Shown one piece after another: positions 24,663-33,604 of a stretch of 64,000 nucleotides of DNA. The notes below the pieces were generated by a model. The model was not told the origin of the DNA and ran no database searches. It saw only the letters and a list, made by a program, of their open reading frames with translations. A program made the translations under genes and the position numbers. This stretch comes from Syntrophomonas sp. DTU018 (GTDB lineage Bacteria; Bacillota; Syntrophomonadia; Syntrophomonadales; Syntrophomonadaceae): positions 29,659 to 93,658 of the forward strand of contig LFSR01000050.1 of assembly GCA_001513155.1 (NCBI GenBank), given 5' to 3'. Positions within the stretch are counted from its first letter, which is position 1; each line of letters starts with the position of its first letter.

Positions 24663-25640
24663 ATGAAAATGCAGCAACGTCCATTAGGAACATCAGGACT
24701 ATCCGCTTCGGTAATCGCACTTGGCACCTATGCTATAGGTGGATGGCGCTGGGGAGGCACTGATGAGGATGAGTCGATTCGTACCATCCATGCCGCTTTA
24801 GACGCCGGCATCAATTTTATCGATACCGCCCCGGTTTATGGACTGGGCCTGTCCGAGGAAATTGTGGGCAAAGCCGTGAAAGGAAAGCGAGATAAGGTTA
24901 TCATAGCTACTAAATGCGGTTTGGTCTGGCATACTCAGCAGGGGGTCTACTTTATTGATGAATACGGGAACCCCGTTCACAAGTACCTGGGACCGGAGTC
25001 CGTCAGATATGAAGTGGAACAGAGCCTGCGCCGCTTGCAGACGGATTATATTGACTTGTATCAAACCCACTGGCAGGATGTCACCACTCCTATAGAAGAT
25101 ACCATGGCAGAATTAGTGCGTCTGAAGGAAGAAGGCAAAATCCGGGCTATCGGAGTGAGCAATGCCACCGTAGAGGAAATGGAACGCTATTGCAAGCTGG
25201 GAGCAATAGACAGCGATCAGGAGAAATACAGCATGCTGGATCGCCAGCTTGAGGAAACCAATTTGCCCTGGTGCCTCAAGAACCAAGTGGCATTTCTGGC
25301 CTATTCTCCTTTGGCACAGGGGTTATTGACGGGTAAAATTGGACCGGACCGGGTATTCAGCGATGATGATTCCCGCAGCACCAATCCCCGTTATTCAGTA
25401 GAAAACCGTATCAAGATCAGGTCTCTGTTAGACGGTATTCAGCCTTATGCTGATAAATATGGCCTAACTTTAGGCCAGATGGTTATTGCCTGGACCCTGG
25501 CTCAGCCAGGAGTGACCCATGCTCTGGTAGGAGCCCGCACTCCGGAACAGGCCATAGAAAACGCCACAGCCGGAAAGGTAGAAGTGGATCCCGACGATTT
25601 ACAAGTTATAAACACTTTGGTCAGAAACTTTTCTCTTTAA
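24663..25640 (+). CDS. Aldo/keto reductase
   Basis: A 325-residue NADPH-dependent (alpha/beta)8-barrel reductase. Family signatures are GINFIDTAPVYGLGLSEEIVG (with catalytic Asp and Tyr), KVIIATKCGL (Lys), DYIDLYQTHW (His) and the C-terminal GVTHALVGARTPEQAIENA. This is the general-stress YghZ/IolS-like branch; the substrate is not evident. Ribosome binding site AAGGAG. It lies 55 bases after the SDR gene and ends before a terminator. Confidence 0.9.
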   Translation: MKMQQRPLGTSGLSASVIALGTYAIGGWRWGGTDEDESIRTIHAALDAGINFIDTAPVYGLGLSEEIVGKAVKGKRDKVIIATKCGLVWHTQQGVYFIDEYGNPVHKYLGPESVRYEVEQSLRRLQTDYIDLYQTHWQDVTTPIEDTMAELVRLKEEGKIRAIGVSNATVEEMERYCKLGAIDSDQEKYSMLDRQLEETNLPWCLKNQVAFLAYSPLAQGLLTGKIGPDRVFSDDDSRSTNPRYSVENRIKIRSLLDGIQPYADKYGLTLGQMVIAWTLAQPGVTHALVGARTPEQAIENATAGKVEVDPDDLQVINTLVRNFSL

Positions 25641-25715
25641 ACAGCTGGTCTAAGAGTCACTAAAGCTTTTTCTTAATTACATCAACCCTTTTTACTTATT
25701 CTTCGGGTGCAAATG

Positions 25716-25746
25716 GAGCCAGACTCTATACTGGGTCTGGCTCTTT
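25716..25746 (+). terminator. Terminator between the aldo/keto reductase and HAD genes
   Basis: An 8-bp stem GAGCCAGA/TCTGGCTC with a 11-base loop is followed by TTTT. It overlaps the open frame upstream of the HAD gene and supports placing that start further down, at 25764. Confidence 0.8.
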
Positions 25747-25763
25747 TCAGGAGGAACTTATTC

Positions 25764-26423
25764 GTGCTGCCTTATGATCTTATATTGTTTGATTTGGACG
25801 GGACCTTGACTGACCCCTGGGAAGGTATTACCAAGTCGGTTCAATATGCCCTGGCCAAAATGAATATCCACGAGCCGGACCGCCATAAGCTGACTGCTTT
25901 TATCGGCCCGCCCCTGGCTGAATCCTTTCAGCATTTTTACCGCTTAAGCCCGGAGCAGGCCTGGTTAGCGGTGCAGTATTACCGGGAATACTTTGGGGAA
26001 TATGGTCTGTACGAGAACCGGGTGTACCCGGGCATACCGGAACTGCTCCAGGAACTTAACACCCGGGAAATTGCGGTGGGGGTGGCAACCTCCAAGCCCA
26101 CCCTTTACACTGAGACGATCCTGCGGCATTTTGGCCTGGATGAGTATTTCCAGCTGGTGGTAGGCAGCAATATGGACGGTACCCGGGTAGCCAAGGCGGA
26201 CGTGATTCAAGCCTGCCTGGAAGCATATGACCGGGAGTGCAGGGCTCTAATGATTGGCGATCGCCGTCATGATGTGGAAGGGGCACGCAGCAACGGCATT
26301 GATTCTATAGCGGTGGCCTATGGTTATGGATCAGTTGAGGAATTGACCAGCGCCCGGCCCAACTACTTGGTTCATACCGTGGAAGAACTGACTCAGCTGC
26401 TGTTGGATGGCAATTTGAAATAA
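25764..26423 (+). CDS. HAD-superfamily phosphatase (phosphoglycolate phosphatase-like)
   Basis: A 219-residue haloacid-dehalogenase hydrolase with a helical cap. Motif I is LFDLDGTLTD (nucleophile Asp), motif II is VATSKP, motif III carries Lys in RVAKADV and motif IV is MIGDRRHDVEGA. This matches PgmB/Gph-like small-molecule phosphatases. The start is GTG 25764, with CAGGAGG 9 bases upstream; the longer frame would include the preceding terminator. Substrate unassigned. Confidence 0.88.
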   Translation: MLPYDLILFDLDGTLTDPWEGITKSVQYALAKMNIHEPDRHKLTAFIGPPLAESFQHFYRLSPEQAWLAVQYYREYFGEYGLYENRVYPGIPELLQELNTREIAVGVATSKPTLYTETILRHFGLDEYFQLVVGSNMDGTRVAKADVIQACLEAYDRECRALMIGDRRHDVEGARSNGIDSIAVAYGYGSVEELTSARPNYLVHTVEELTQLLLDGNLK

Positions 26424-26513
26424 CCTCCACTGTTTCTTTGCCAGGAGCACGGCAACGTGGCGAGCTCATGCAATCTACGCTAACTGCGGCTTAATAGGAA
26501 TGTGAGCCGAGAT

Positions 26514-26722
26514 GCAGGGGTATTAGCCAGCTCGCTCCGGGACTCCTCGCCTGCAACACATCGGCAAACTTTAAGTGCGAAGGGGACCGCTCATAATTCG
26601 GCATCCATGCGCTCAGTACTCGCTGCTCGAAACGTCCTGTTTCTCGCTTCCCTTCGCAGCCCTCAGTTGCGCCGTGAGTTGCCACGGCTCGTCGTACGTC
26701 GCTCGCCGGCTAATACTCCTGC
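26514..26722. mobile_element. Family B MITE-like element, full copy 1
   Basis: A 209-base non-coding unit bounded by imperfect 18-bp inverted ends: GCAGGGGTATTAGCCAGC on the left and the complement of GCAGGAGTATTAGCCGGC on the right. The interior is shared in reverse orientation with 49314-49532 (for example AACTTTAAGTGCGAAGGGGA). It has no ORF of its own, so it is a non-autonomous element. It fills the gap between the HAD and MBL-fold genes; no target duplication is obvious. Confidence 0.75.
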
Positions 26723-26732
26723 AAGCTAAAGC

Positions 26733-27620
26733 TCAAGCAGGCAGGTAGTAGCGCTGGTTATCGCAGACAACCTGTTGCTGGTCAACTAAATAATTTAGGT
26801 GAATCATGTCCATGATGTACTCATACAGCAGGAAGACTTGCTGGGGAGGAGGCAGCTTCTGGTAAGTGGGCAGGCAGCGGGCGATTTCTCTCAGAGTATG
26901 ATGCCCGCGGCGAATACAGTCCAGGATGCGTTTTTCCCGCTGAAAAATGGTGTCCCGGTAAGCTTTGAGACGCGCAGGGACCTGTTCTTTGACAATAGCC
27001 TGACCGTGGCCGCTGACAATAAAGCCTGGTTTAAGGGCCAACAACCGCTCGATGGAAGCCAGCAGGTCGGCAATGGAACAACTCAGGTTGCCATACCAGG
27101 GACCGAAAGGGGAAAGGTCCAAATCGGCTGTAAAGACAAAATCCTGCTCAGGGAAGAAAAAGCCGCAGTGTCCTGCCGAATGCCCGGGAAGATGCATCAC
27201 CTGGACTTGAACATGGCCAAAATCGAATACCTGCCCTTCATAAAGAGGCCCGGTTACCTGGATAGGGCGGTAACGGATAGCATCCATATACCTTTGGTGC
27301 AGGTGTTTGTCAGGGACTAAAAGGTTAAACCCGAACTCCTGCAAATAACCATCCGCTGATTCTGCCATGGGCTGATCCGCCGGGTGCATGAGTACCTGGG
27401 AGGCTTTAAGATCAGGGGTTAGAAAACAGTGGTCCAGGTGACCGTGAGATTGCAATAATAAATCGATAGGGCGTCCTTTTAGGAATTCTTGGCCATCATC
27501 CGGGGGACTGGAATCAATCAAGCCGGTCCTGTCATCTTCAATCCACACACAATTGCAGTAAGGAAACTGAAATCGCGGTAATTCCAGTACCGTAATCCTT
27601 CGCGAAAGCCTGTGAATCAA
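26733..27620 (-). CDS. MBL-fold metallo-hydrolase
   Basis: A 295-residue metallo-beta-lactamase-fold hydrolase. The metal motif is SHGHLDH, with further ligands in LPGHSAGH, FTADLD and the final SGHGQ. Residues after about 215 form a helical, possibly winged-helix C-terminal domain found in RNase Z/glyoxalase II-like relatives (LACTB2 type). The start is TTG after a GGGGGG ribosome binding site. The substrate cannot be told; thioester or nucleic acid hydrolysis are both known in the fold. Confidence 0.82.
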   Translation of the reverse strand: MIHRLSRRITVLELPRFQFPYCNCVWIEDDRTGLIDSSPPDDGQEFLKGRPIDLLLQSHGHLDHCFLTPDLKASQVLMHPADQPMAESADGYLQEFGFNLLVPDKHLHQRYMDAIRYRPIQVTGPLYEGQVFDFGHVQVQVMHLPGHSAGHCGFFFPEQDFVFTADLDLSPFGPWYGNLSCSIADLLASIERLLALKPGFIVSGHGQAIVKEQVPARLKAYRDTIFQREKRILDCIRRGHHTLREIARCLPTYQKLPPPQQVFLLYEYIMDMIHLNYLVDQQQVVCDNQRYYLPA

Positions 27621-27697
27621 GAAAAGCCCCCCTTTTCCCCTTTAGATTTCATTATACTATATGATAATGAAACCCTGGGGAAAACCCCTGGGGCAGA

Positions 27698-29161
27698 TCA
27701 ATAAACGCTGGCCAAAGGAGCCTCATTTTCCTGATTTAAAATTTGGCCGGGATAGTTTTTGAGCATTTTGCGCTCAATATAGAAACGGTCGGATAGAGGA
27801 TCATACTTTACGGTGTCTGCAGCGGTAGGACCCTGACCGGGTATTATATACAGGATAATGGCTGAGTACGGGACCAATTGGTCCGCATATAAACCCCTTA
27901 ACCCTGCTGCTCCTGAGGAACCGGGATTAAGTATTACCGTATCTTTTACCACCTGAATGCTCTGTTGATGAGTATGGCCGGTGACTATCAGCGGGTAGGT
28001 GCCTGCCAGCTTTTTAGCCACCCGGGGATTGTGGACAACTACCAGGTCGATATCCTGATCAGGAGGGGAGGCTAACTCCTGGGCTTGCTGGTCCAGTAGC
28101 TTGTTCCATTCCGCCTGATCGGCAGATACTTCGGTACTTGCGGACAGGGGGTCAGCGCTGCCTAGTATGTGCAGTCCCTGCACATTAACCACCTGACCGT
28201 CCAATATGATGCTGTTTTTCATATTCTTGACGAATTCAACGGTATCAGCGGAGTCATGATTACCGGGAGCGAAAACATAGGGCAAGTCAATTTCCATCAG
28301 CCCTTCGGCCAGGTGAGTCTCTAATGGGGAACCGAAATCGGTTAAGTCGCCGGCATCGATTATCAGATCAACCCGGAATTTGTTAGCCAGGGCTTTAACA
28401 AGCTCCACTCCTACCGGATTGGACTGCAGATCACTTACCAGCAGCACTTTAAGTGTGTCATCTTCCTGCTCTGGATCTCCCAGCAGGGATAAGCTGTTGA
28501 CGCTGGTAAAAAGCTGCCGGATATTGCTTACTAACAGGTGAGTCTGATTTTCCATTTCCTCAAGACGATCCAGTAGTTCTCCCGGTTCGGGAATAATCGC
28601 GGAGGCCAGGGAAATTACCCCGGTATAGGTGGGTTCCCGGAAGGCGTTGATATCATAAGTTTTGATTCCGTATCCAAGTATGGAGGCAAACACAAGACAG
28701 CCAAAAAGGGCGGATAGCAAAGCATGGCGAAACCGGGGCCTCCACAATGCCAGTACTAACACCAGTGCCCCCGCAAATGCCGCTCCTAATTGCTGCCAGG
28801 CAAATCCATAAAGCATGCGGGGCATATTATCCCGCAGGTTAGACAGAAAGGTGAGGCTGTCTTGCGATGAGAGCATTCTTTCGGCCAGATCAGTACCGAT
28901 GTATTGCAGCCGGATATGAAAAACCAGAGGGGAATGGTGAGTCGGGGCGGAAATGGTGCCCAGGGGGGTAAGGTGGATTACCGTCTCCCCATGCCATGCG
29001 GATTGGACGGACATGCTTAAAGACAGTCCTTCCACATGGTAAACTTTGCCTCCTAGCAAATAGACTCCTAAAAAGGATCCGGCTGCTGCGGTAAGCATAA
29101 TAGCTAAAACAATGAAAACACGCAGATAGGTTGGGTCAGGTCGGCGGATTAATCTTAACAT
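27698..29161 (-). CDS. Membrane-anchored metallophosphoesterase
   Basis: A 487-residue protein. The N-terminal part has helices at about 17-37, 118-140 and 145-165, with an outer loop between the first two. Residues 240-440 form a calcineurin-like phosphoesterase: LLVSDLQSN, IIDAGDLTD, APGNHDS, VVVHNPR and VTGHTHQQ. The first motif has DLQ rather than the usual DxH, so one metal ligand differs. The start is ATG with GGGGAG. It is divergent from the GH18 gene. Substrate unknown. Confidence 0.82.
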   Translation of the reverse strand: MLRLIRRPDPTYLRVFIVLAIMLTAAAGSFLGVYLLGGKVYHVEGLSLSMSVQSAWHGETVIHLTPLGTISAPTHHSPLVFHIRLQYIGTDLAERMLSSQDSLTFLSNLRDNMPRMLYGFAWQQLGAAFAGALVLVLALWRPRFRHALLSALFGCLVFASILGYGIKTYDINAFREPTYTGVISLASAIIPEPGELLDRLEEMENQTHLLVSNIRQLFTSVNSLSLLGDPEQEDDTLKVLLVSDLQSNPVGVELVKALANKFRVDLIIDAGDLTDFGSPLETHLAEGLMEIDLPYVFAPGNHDSADTVEFVKNMKNSIILDGQVVNVQGLHILGSADPLSASTEVSADQAEWNKLLDQQAQELASPPDQDIDLVVVHNPRVAKKLAGTYPLIVTGHTHQQSIQVVKDTVILNPGSSGAAGLRGLYADQLVPYSAIILYIIPGQGPTAADTVKYDPLSDRFYIERKMLKNYPGQILNQENEAPLASVY

Positions 29162-29278
29162 GAATATCTCCCCAGGTTGATGTATGTATGACCTAACCAG
29201 AGGTACGTTTATATTGTATCATCTAAATAGTATAAAGTGTCGAACTTTGGCATTGAAAAATTATTACAGGAGGTTGCT

Positions 29279-30532
29279 ATGAAAACACAATGGCGGAAAT
29301 GGTCACTGCTTGCGGTCTTGATAATTCTGCTGCTGGTTCAGCCAGGGCAGGCGGCGGAAATTGTGGAGGTAGAGATGAACGGTCTGCCGGTAGAATTTGA
29401 TACCCCGGCGGTCATTAGTAATGACCGGGTTATGGTACCCTTTCGCGGATTGGCGGAATTATTGGATGTGCAAGTAGAATGGCTGGCTGACAGTCAGACG
29501 GTGATGGCGGTGGCGCCGGGAACACAGATAAAGCTGCAGGTTGGCAATCCAATTGCCTACCATAACCAGGAACCAGTCTTCCTGGATGCGCCCCCTATGC
29601 TCACCCAGGGAAGAGTTTTGGTGCCGCTGCGCTTTTTCAGTGAGGCCTTTGGCTGCCAGGTAACCTGGAACCCCGAGGGCAGGCAGGTACAACTAGTATC
29701 TCCTCCGGTAAAGATGGAGGTTTTAGGTTATTACGCCCTAGGGGACAAGACCAGCAGCAGCTGGGAAGATCTATTCGGCAAGCCCTATCCTGATCATGAC
29801 CGGGGCCATACGGATTTGGTAAGCTGCTTGGCTTTGGGGTGGTTTAGTCTGGATGAAGCCGGCAATTTGCTGACCACCAGCCGTACTGGATGGCAAAGGC
29901 CGGATGGCTGGGAGGATGTTTTAACCGTGTCCCGATCCCGGGGACTGAATAATGAAATGACGATACATATGGTTAACGGGCAGGGTGAAATTACGGCTTT
30001 ATTGAATGATGACAAAGCCTGCCGGCGGGCAGTTGAAGAGATAAGCCGGGAAGCCCGTTATTATGACGGAGTGAACCTGGATTTGGAGGGTTTGGGCTTA
30101 TCGGCCAGTGGTTCTGAACTGCTGGAAATAAGGGAGAAATATACAGCTTTTGTAACCATGCTGGTCCAGCGCCTGCATCAGGAGGGAAAAACCGTCAGTT
30201 TGTCCCTGCATCCCCCCAACAGCAGTTACCGGGGATATGATTATGCAGCCCTGGGAAAGGTCTGTGACCGGCTGGTTATCATGGCCTATGATTATGGCCC
30301 CAAGCCGGAACCTTTAGAGAAGGTACGGGAGGCTGTGGAGATGACCCTGGCCCAGGTTCCTGCCCAAAAAGTTCTGCTGGGGATTTCCGTGCCGGCTGAA
30401 AACCCTGCCAGCTTAACGGAAAAAGTTGAGCTGGCCCGCAGATACCATTTGCAGGGAATTGCCCTGTGGCGGTTGGGGCTACTGGATGACCCCATGTGGC
30501 AATCCCTTTCTTATCGCATTGTTGCCAGGTAG
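29279..30532 (+). CDS. Copper amine oxidase N-domain plus glycoside hydrolase family 18 protein
   Basis: A 417-residue exported protein. The signal peptide is residues 1-25; a copper-amine-oxidase-N domain follows (about 28-145, with RVMVPFRGLAELL and RVLVPLRFFSEAFG), then a GH18 barrel (about 150-417). The catalytic motif YDGVNLDLEG places the acid at Glu270, in the form seen in YaaH-like spore or cell-wall glycosidases. The start is ATG 29279 with CAGGAGG. It shares the N-domain with the truncated surface protein at the start of the window. A peptidoglycan or spore-cortex substrate is likely. Confidence 0.88.
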   Translation: MKTQWRKWSLLAVLIILLLVQPGQAAEIVEVEMNGLPVEFDTPAVISNDRVMVPFRGLAELLDVQVEWLADSQTVMAVAPGTQIKLQVGNPIAYHNQEPVFLDAPPMLTQGRVLVPLRFFSEAFGCQVTWNPEGRQVQLVSPPVKMEVLGYYALGDKTSSSWEDLFGKPYPDHDRGHTDLVSCLALGWFSLDEAGNLLTTSRTGWQRPDGWEDVLTVSRSRGLNNEMTIHMVNGQGEITALLNDDKACRRAVEEISREARYYDGVNLDLEGLGLSASGSELLEIREKYTAFVTMLVQRLHQEGKTVSLSLHPPNSSYRGYDYAALGKVCDRLVIMAYDYGPKPEPLEKVREAVEMTLAQVPAQKVLLGISVPAENPASLTEKVELARRYHLQGIALWRLGLLDDPMWQSLSYRIVAR

Positions 30533-30559
30533 TTTGAGCTGTACCAATATGCAGATGAA

Positions 30560-30588
30560 AGCAGGTGTTGATGCACCTGCTTTTCTTG
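30560..30588 (+). terminator. Terminator after the GH18 gene
   Basis: An 8-bp stem AGCAGGTG/CACCTGCT with a 6-base loop is followed by TTTCTTG. Confidence 0.8.
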
Positions 30589-30698
30589 TTAAGAAAAGGA
30601 AATTGGATAGTTGTGCCGAATTAAAAGAGATAGAAAATTTATTATAATCTCTTTTGCGCAACAATTCGAGAAAATAGCATTATTGGGGAGGACTTACG

Positions 30699-32042
30699 GT
30701 GTATGAGAGAGAGTATCGCCAAAAACTAGTATCAGCTGAGGAGGCCGTGAAAGTTGTTAAATCAGGGGATATTGTAGACTATGGGTTTTTTAACGGCAAA
30801 CCGGTAGTGTGTGATATCGCCCTGGCGGCTCGCAAGGACGAACTGCAGGATGTACAGGTTTACTCGGCGGTGACTATCCCGCCGGTTCCGGAAGTGGCCA
30901 AGCTGAGGGGGCACTTCATCTATATCGATTGGCAGTTCAGCAAGATCTCACGGATTCTGCAGTCCAACTATGGTTTAGCCTATTACTCGCCGATTCTGTA
31001 CCATCAAGCACCATCATTATATCGTGATGGGATTGCACCCCATCGCAACGTGGCCATTTGCCGGGTGGCTCCTATGGACAAGCATGGGTTTTTCAACCTG
31101 GGACCTCATAACTCGGAAACGCTGGCGAACATGGAAGTTGCGGACTATGTGATAGTGGAGGTTAATAAGAATATTCCGGTCTGCTTGGGAGGAGCCGAAG
31201 AATCGGTGCATATTTCCCTGGTGGATTACATCGTGGAAGCTCCTGATGATCAGGTTTTAATTGACATTCCCGGAGCAGAGCCCACTGAAGTTGATAAAAA
31301 GATAGCTGGACACCTGATGAATTTCATCCATGATGGCTGCTGTATCCAATTGGGCATCGGCGGCATGCCCAATGCCGTGGGCAAGGCTATAGCCGAATCC
31401 GATCTTAAGAATTTAGGCGGCCACACGGAGATGTTTGTTGATGCCTATGTGGATATGATTGAATCAGGCCGTATGAATGGAGCGGCGAAAAATATAGACC
31501 GCTATCGGGTAGCTTACACCTTTGCCATAGGCAGCCAGCGGATGTACGATTTCATGCATATGAATCCGGCCCTGGCTTCCTATCCGGTGAATTACACCAA
31601 TGATCCCCGGGTGATTCAACAGCTGGATAACTTTATATCTATCAATAGCGCTGTTGAAGTGGACCTGTATTCCCAAGTAAATGCCGAAAGCTATGACACC
31701 ACTCAGATTTCCGGTAACGGCGGCATGTGGGATTTTGTACTGGGAGCCCAGTGGTCGAAAAACGGCAAAAGCTTTATCTGCTTGCCTTCTACTTATACGG
31801 ACAGCGAAGGCCGTTTACGTTCCAGAATTGTCCCTACATTTTCTCCTGCTTCTATTACTACGATTCCCAGGCAGATGGTGGATTATATTGTTACTGAGTA
31901 TGGAGCGGTTCGCTTGCGGGCCAAGCCTACCTGGCAGAGAGCAGAAGAGCTGATATCCATTGCTCATCCTGATTTCCGGGATGAATTGATTAAAGAGGCA
32001 GAGCGGATGAAGATATGGACCCGTTCCAACAAAATCAGTTAA
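30699..32042 (+). CDS. Acetyl-CoA hydrolase/CoA-transferase family protein (copy 2)
   Basis: A 447-residue CoA-transferase related to copy 1. Conserved blocks are [39 protein letters not shown] (probable catalytic Glu), [17 protein letters not shown] and the C-terminal [13 protein letters not shown]...[10 protein letters not shown]. The pattern [16 protein letters not shown] and INSAVEVDL resembles butyryl-CoA:acetate CoA-transferases. The start is GTG with GGGGAGGA. It is convergent with a 3-hydroxyacyl-CoA dehydrogenase gene, consistent with butyrate or short-chain acyl-CoA metabolism. Confidence 0.88.
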   Translation: MYEREYRQKLVSAEEAVKVVKSGDIVDYGFFNGKPVVCDIALAARKDELQDVQVYSAVTIPPVPEVAKLRGHFIYIDWQFSKISRILQSNYGLAYYSPILYHQAPSLYRDGIAPHRNVAICRVAPMDKHGFFNLGPHNSETLANMEVADYVIVEVNKNIPVCLGGAEESVHISLVDYIVEAPDDQVLIDIPGAEPTEVDKKIAGHLMNFIHDGCCIQLGIGGMPNAVGKAIAESDLKNLGGHTEMFVDAYVDMIESGRMNGAAKNIDRYRVAYTFAIGSQRMYDFMHMNPALASYPVNYTNDPRVIQQLDNFISINSAVEVDLYSQVNAESYDTTQISGNGGMWDFVLGAQWSKNGKSFICLPSTYTDSEGRLRSRIVPTFSPASITTIPRQMVDYIVTEYGAVRLRAKPTWQRAEELISIAHPDFRDELIKEAERMKIWTRSNKIS

Positions 32043-32057
32043 TCTAATAATAATGAA

Positions 32058-32085
32058 AGCCCACCCTGAGCGGGTGGGCTTTTTG
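32058..32085. terminator. Bidirectional terminator
   Basis: The 9-bp stem AGCCCACCC/GGGTGGGCT is followed by TTTTT on the + strand and by TTTCATTATT on the minus strand. It lies between convergent genes and can end both. Confidence 0.88.
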
Positions 32086-32097
32086 CATGATATCGAT

Positions 32098-32862
32098 TTA
32101 TTTAGGAGCCATACGGATAGCGCCGTCCAGACGAATGGTTTCGGCGTTGAGGTAAGTATTTTCCACGATAGCCTGTACCAGGTGAGCAAACTCCTCAGGA
32201 TTACCAAGTCTCTGAGGCATCGGAATCGATGCAGCCAGAGAATCGCGAGCAGCCTGAGGCAGCTGGGCCAGCATCGGAGTATCAAAGGTACCAGGAGCAA
32301 TAGTGTTTACGCGAATCAGGTGACGGGAAAGGTCGCGGGCAATAGGCAGGGTCATTGCTACTACACCGCCTTTGGATGCGGAATAAGCAGCCTGACCAAT
32401 CTGGCCATCAAAAGCAGCTACGGATGCTACGTTGATGATAACGCCTTTCTCGCCGTCTTCAGGCTCATTCTTGTCCATTTGGTAAGCAGCCTGACTGAGC
32501 ATGTTGAATGCGCCTACCAGGTTGATGTCGACAACCATCTTGAACCATTCAAGGTTCCAGGGACCATCCTTGCCGATGGTACGTCCTGCGCTGCCGATAC
32601 CGGCGTTATTGACCAGAATGTGTACGGCGCCGAATTTTTCAACAGCAGTGTTGATAACGGCTTTGGCATCGTCAACAGAGGTAACATTGCATTTTACAAA
32701 AACAGCTCTGTCGCCCAATTTTGCTGCCAACGCATTCCCTTTCTCCTCATTGAGGTCAGCGATGACCACATTGGCACCGGCTCCATGCAGGCGGACTACA
32801 GCAGCCTCACCCAGACCGGACGCTCCGCCGGTTACGATAGCAGTTTTTCCAGCGATCTTCAT
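32098..32862 (-). CDS. Type II 3-hydroxyacyl-CoA dehydrogenase (SDR, HSD17B10-like)
   Basis: A 254-residue SDR. Features are TGGASGLG (about 11-18), the NAD-binding Asp in VVIADLN, NNAGIG, Ser in INVASVAAFDG and YSASKGG as the Tyr-x3-Lys. The insert after the NNAG motif (KDGPWNLEWFKMVVDINLVGAFNM) and the C-terminal TYLNAETIRLDGAIRM are hallmarks of type II 3-hydroxyacyl-CoA dehydrogenases, which oxidise 3-hydroxyacyl-CoA in beta-oxidation. Ribosome binding site AAGGAG. Confidence 0.87.
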   Translation of the reverse strand: MKIAGKTAIVTGGASGLGEAAVVRLHGAGANVVIADLNEEKGNALAAKLGDRAVFVKCNVTSVDDAKAVINTAVEKFGAVHILVNNAGIGSAGRTIGKDGPWNLEWFKMVVDINLVGAFNMLSQAAYQMDKNEPEDGEKGVIINVASVAAFDGQIGQAAYSASKGGVVAMTLPIARDLSRHLIRVNTIAPGTFDTPMLAQLPQAARDSLAASIPMPQRLGNPEEFAHLVQAIVENTYLNAETIRLDGAIRMAPK

Positions 32863-33172
32863 ACTATCCCTTCACTCCTTTTTTATTCTTTGGGTAAGAG
32901 ATGTAAATCAGGGCTAGTGTTACCCTTATTCACCCCCCTTATCCCTGTGGCAGGTGTTTTCAGCAAGGCCACCTGCCATATATTCTATATATTACCACAA
33001 AGTATCTTTGGTGGTAAGCATCTATCCATAAATGTGAAAAAAAGTGCTTCAGGGTAAAAATAAACATTTCCACCTCTTAAAGTTTTTGGAAGAAGAAACT
33101 GCAGGAGTTAGTTGAAATAGGATGCAGTGCCTTGTTATCATGGGAAAAACCTGTGCTTCTTGGAGGTGCAGC
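32863..33172. other. Gene-free stretch between divergent genes
   Basis: About 310 bases between the 3-hydroxyacyl-CoA dehydrogenase and thioredoxin-like genes. The only structure seen is an inverted repeat GGCAGGTG/CACCTGCC (32949-32956 and 32970-32977), which could be an operator or leader hairpin for the minus-strand gene. Confidence 0.4.
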
Positions 33173-33601
33173 ATGCTGAACAGAAGGACTTTAATTCTGG
33201 TCGCAATTACCGTAGTCTTGATTGGTTTAATATTTTTTAGTAACCGGCCTGACCCAGAAGAAAACCAGGCTAATGATGGCGCAGCAGTACAGATTGACAG
33301 GGTTTTACAGGAGGGCCAGCCAGCCTGGTTATTATTTCGCACTAGTACCTGCCCGGCCTGTGCTGAGTTAAAGGAAACCTTTGACCGGTTGCAGCCTGAG
33401 TATGAGGGAAAAGTGGTCTTCATTGATATAAATCTGGATGTTGCAGAGAATTATGAATTGGGGCGTGAATATCGCATCGGCTATGTACCCCAGACCTATA
33501 TTATTAACTCCGCCGGGGAAATCACTTACCGTATGGTAGGAAATACCCCTGAGGAAGAGCTGCGCCGGGAATTAGACCGGGTGGCAGTAAAGAAACCATA
33601 G
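33173..33601 (+). CDS. Membrane-anchored thioredoxin-like protein
   Basis: A 142-residue protein with an N-terminal signal anchor (about 6-24) and a thioredoxin fold carrying the redox motif TCPAC, followed by VVFIDINLD and the cis-Pro loop YVPQTYII. The active site faces outside the cell, suggesting disulfide reduction or exchange on exported proteins or cytochromes. The start is ATG 33173 with GGAGG 7 bases upstream; the longer frame from 33122 has no such site. It converges with an MFS transporter gene. Confidence 0.85.
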   Translation: MLNRRTLILVAITVVLIGLIFFSNRPDPEENQANDGAAVQIDRVLQEGQPAWLLFRTSTCPACAELKETFDRLQPEYEGKVVFIDINLDVAENYELGREYRIGYVPQTYIINSAGEITYRMVGNTPEEELRRELDRVAVKKP

Positions 33602-33604
33602 GTT

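Noticed and set aside
26514..26722. Truncated insertion sequence with transposase
   Set aside because: No ORF in any frame resembles a transposase; the bounded, repeated, non-coding unit fits a MITE.
32053..33057. Long + strand ORF (334 codons) opposite the 3-hydroxyacyl-CoA dehydrogenase gene
   Set aside because: It is antisense to a clear SDR gene, has no family motif or ribosome binding site, and its length is explained by codon bias of the real gene.
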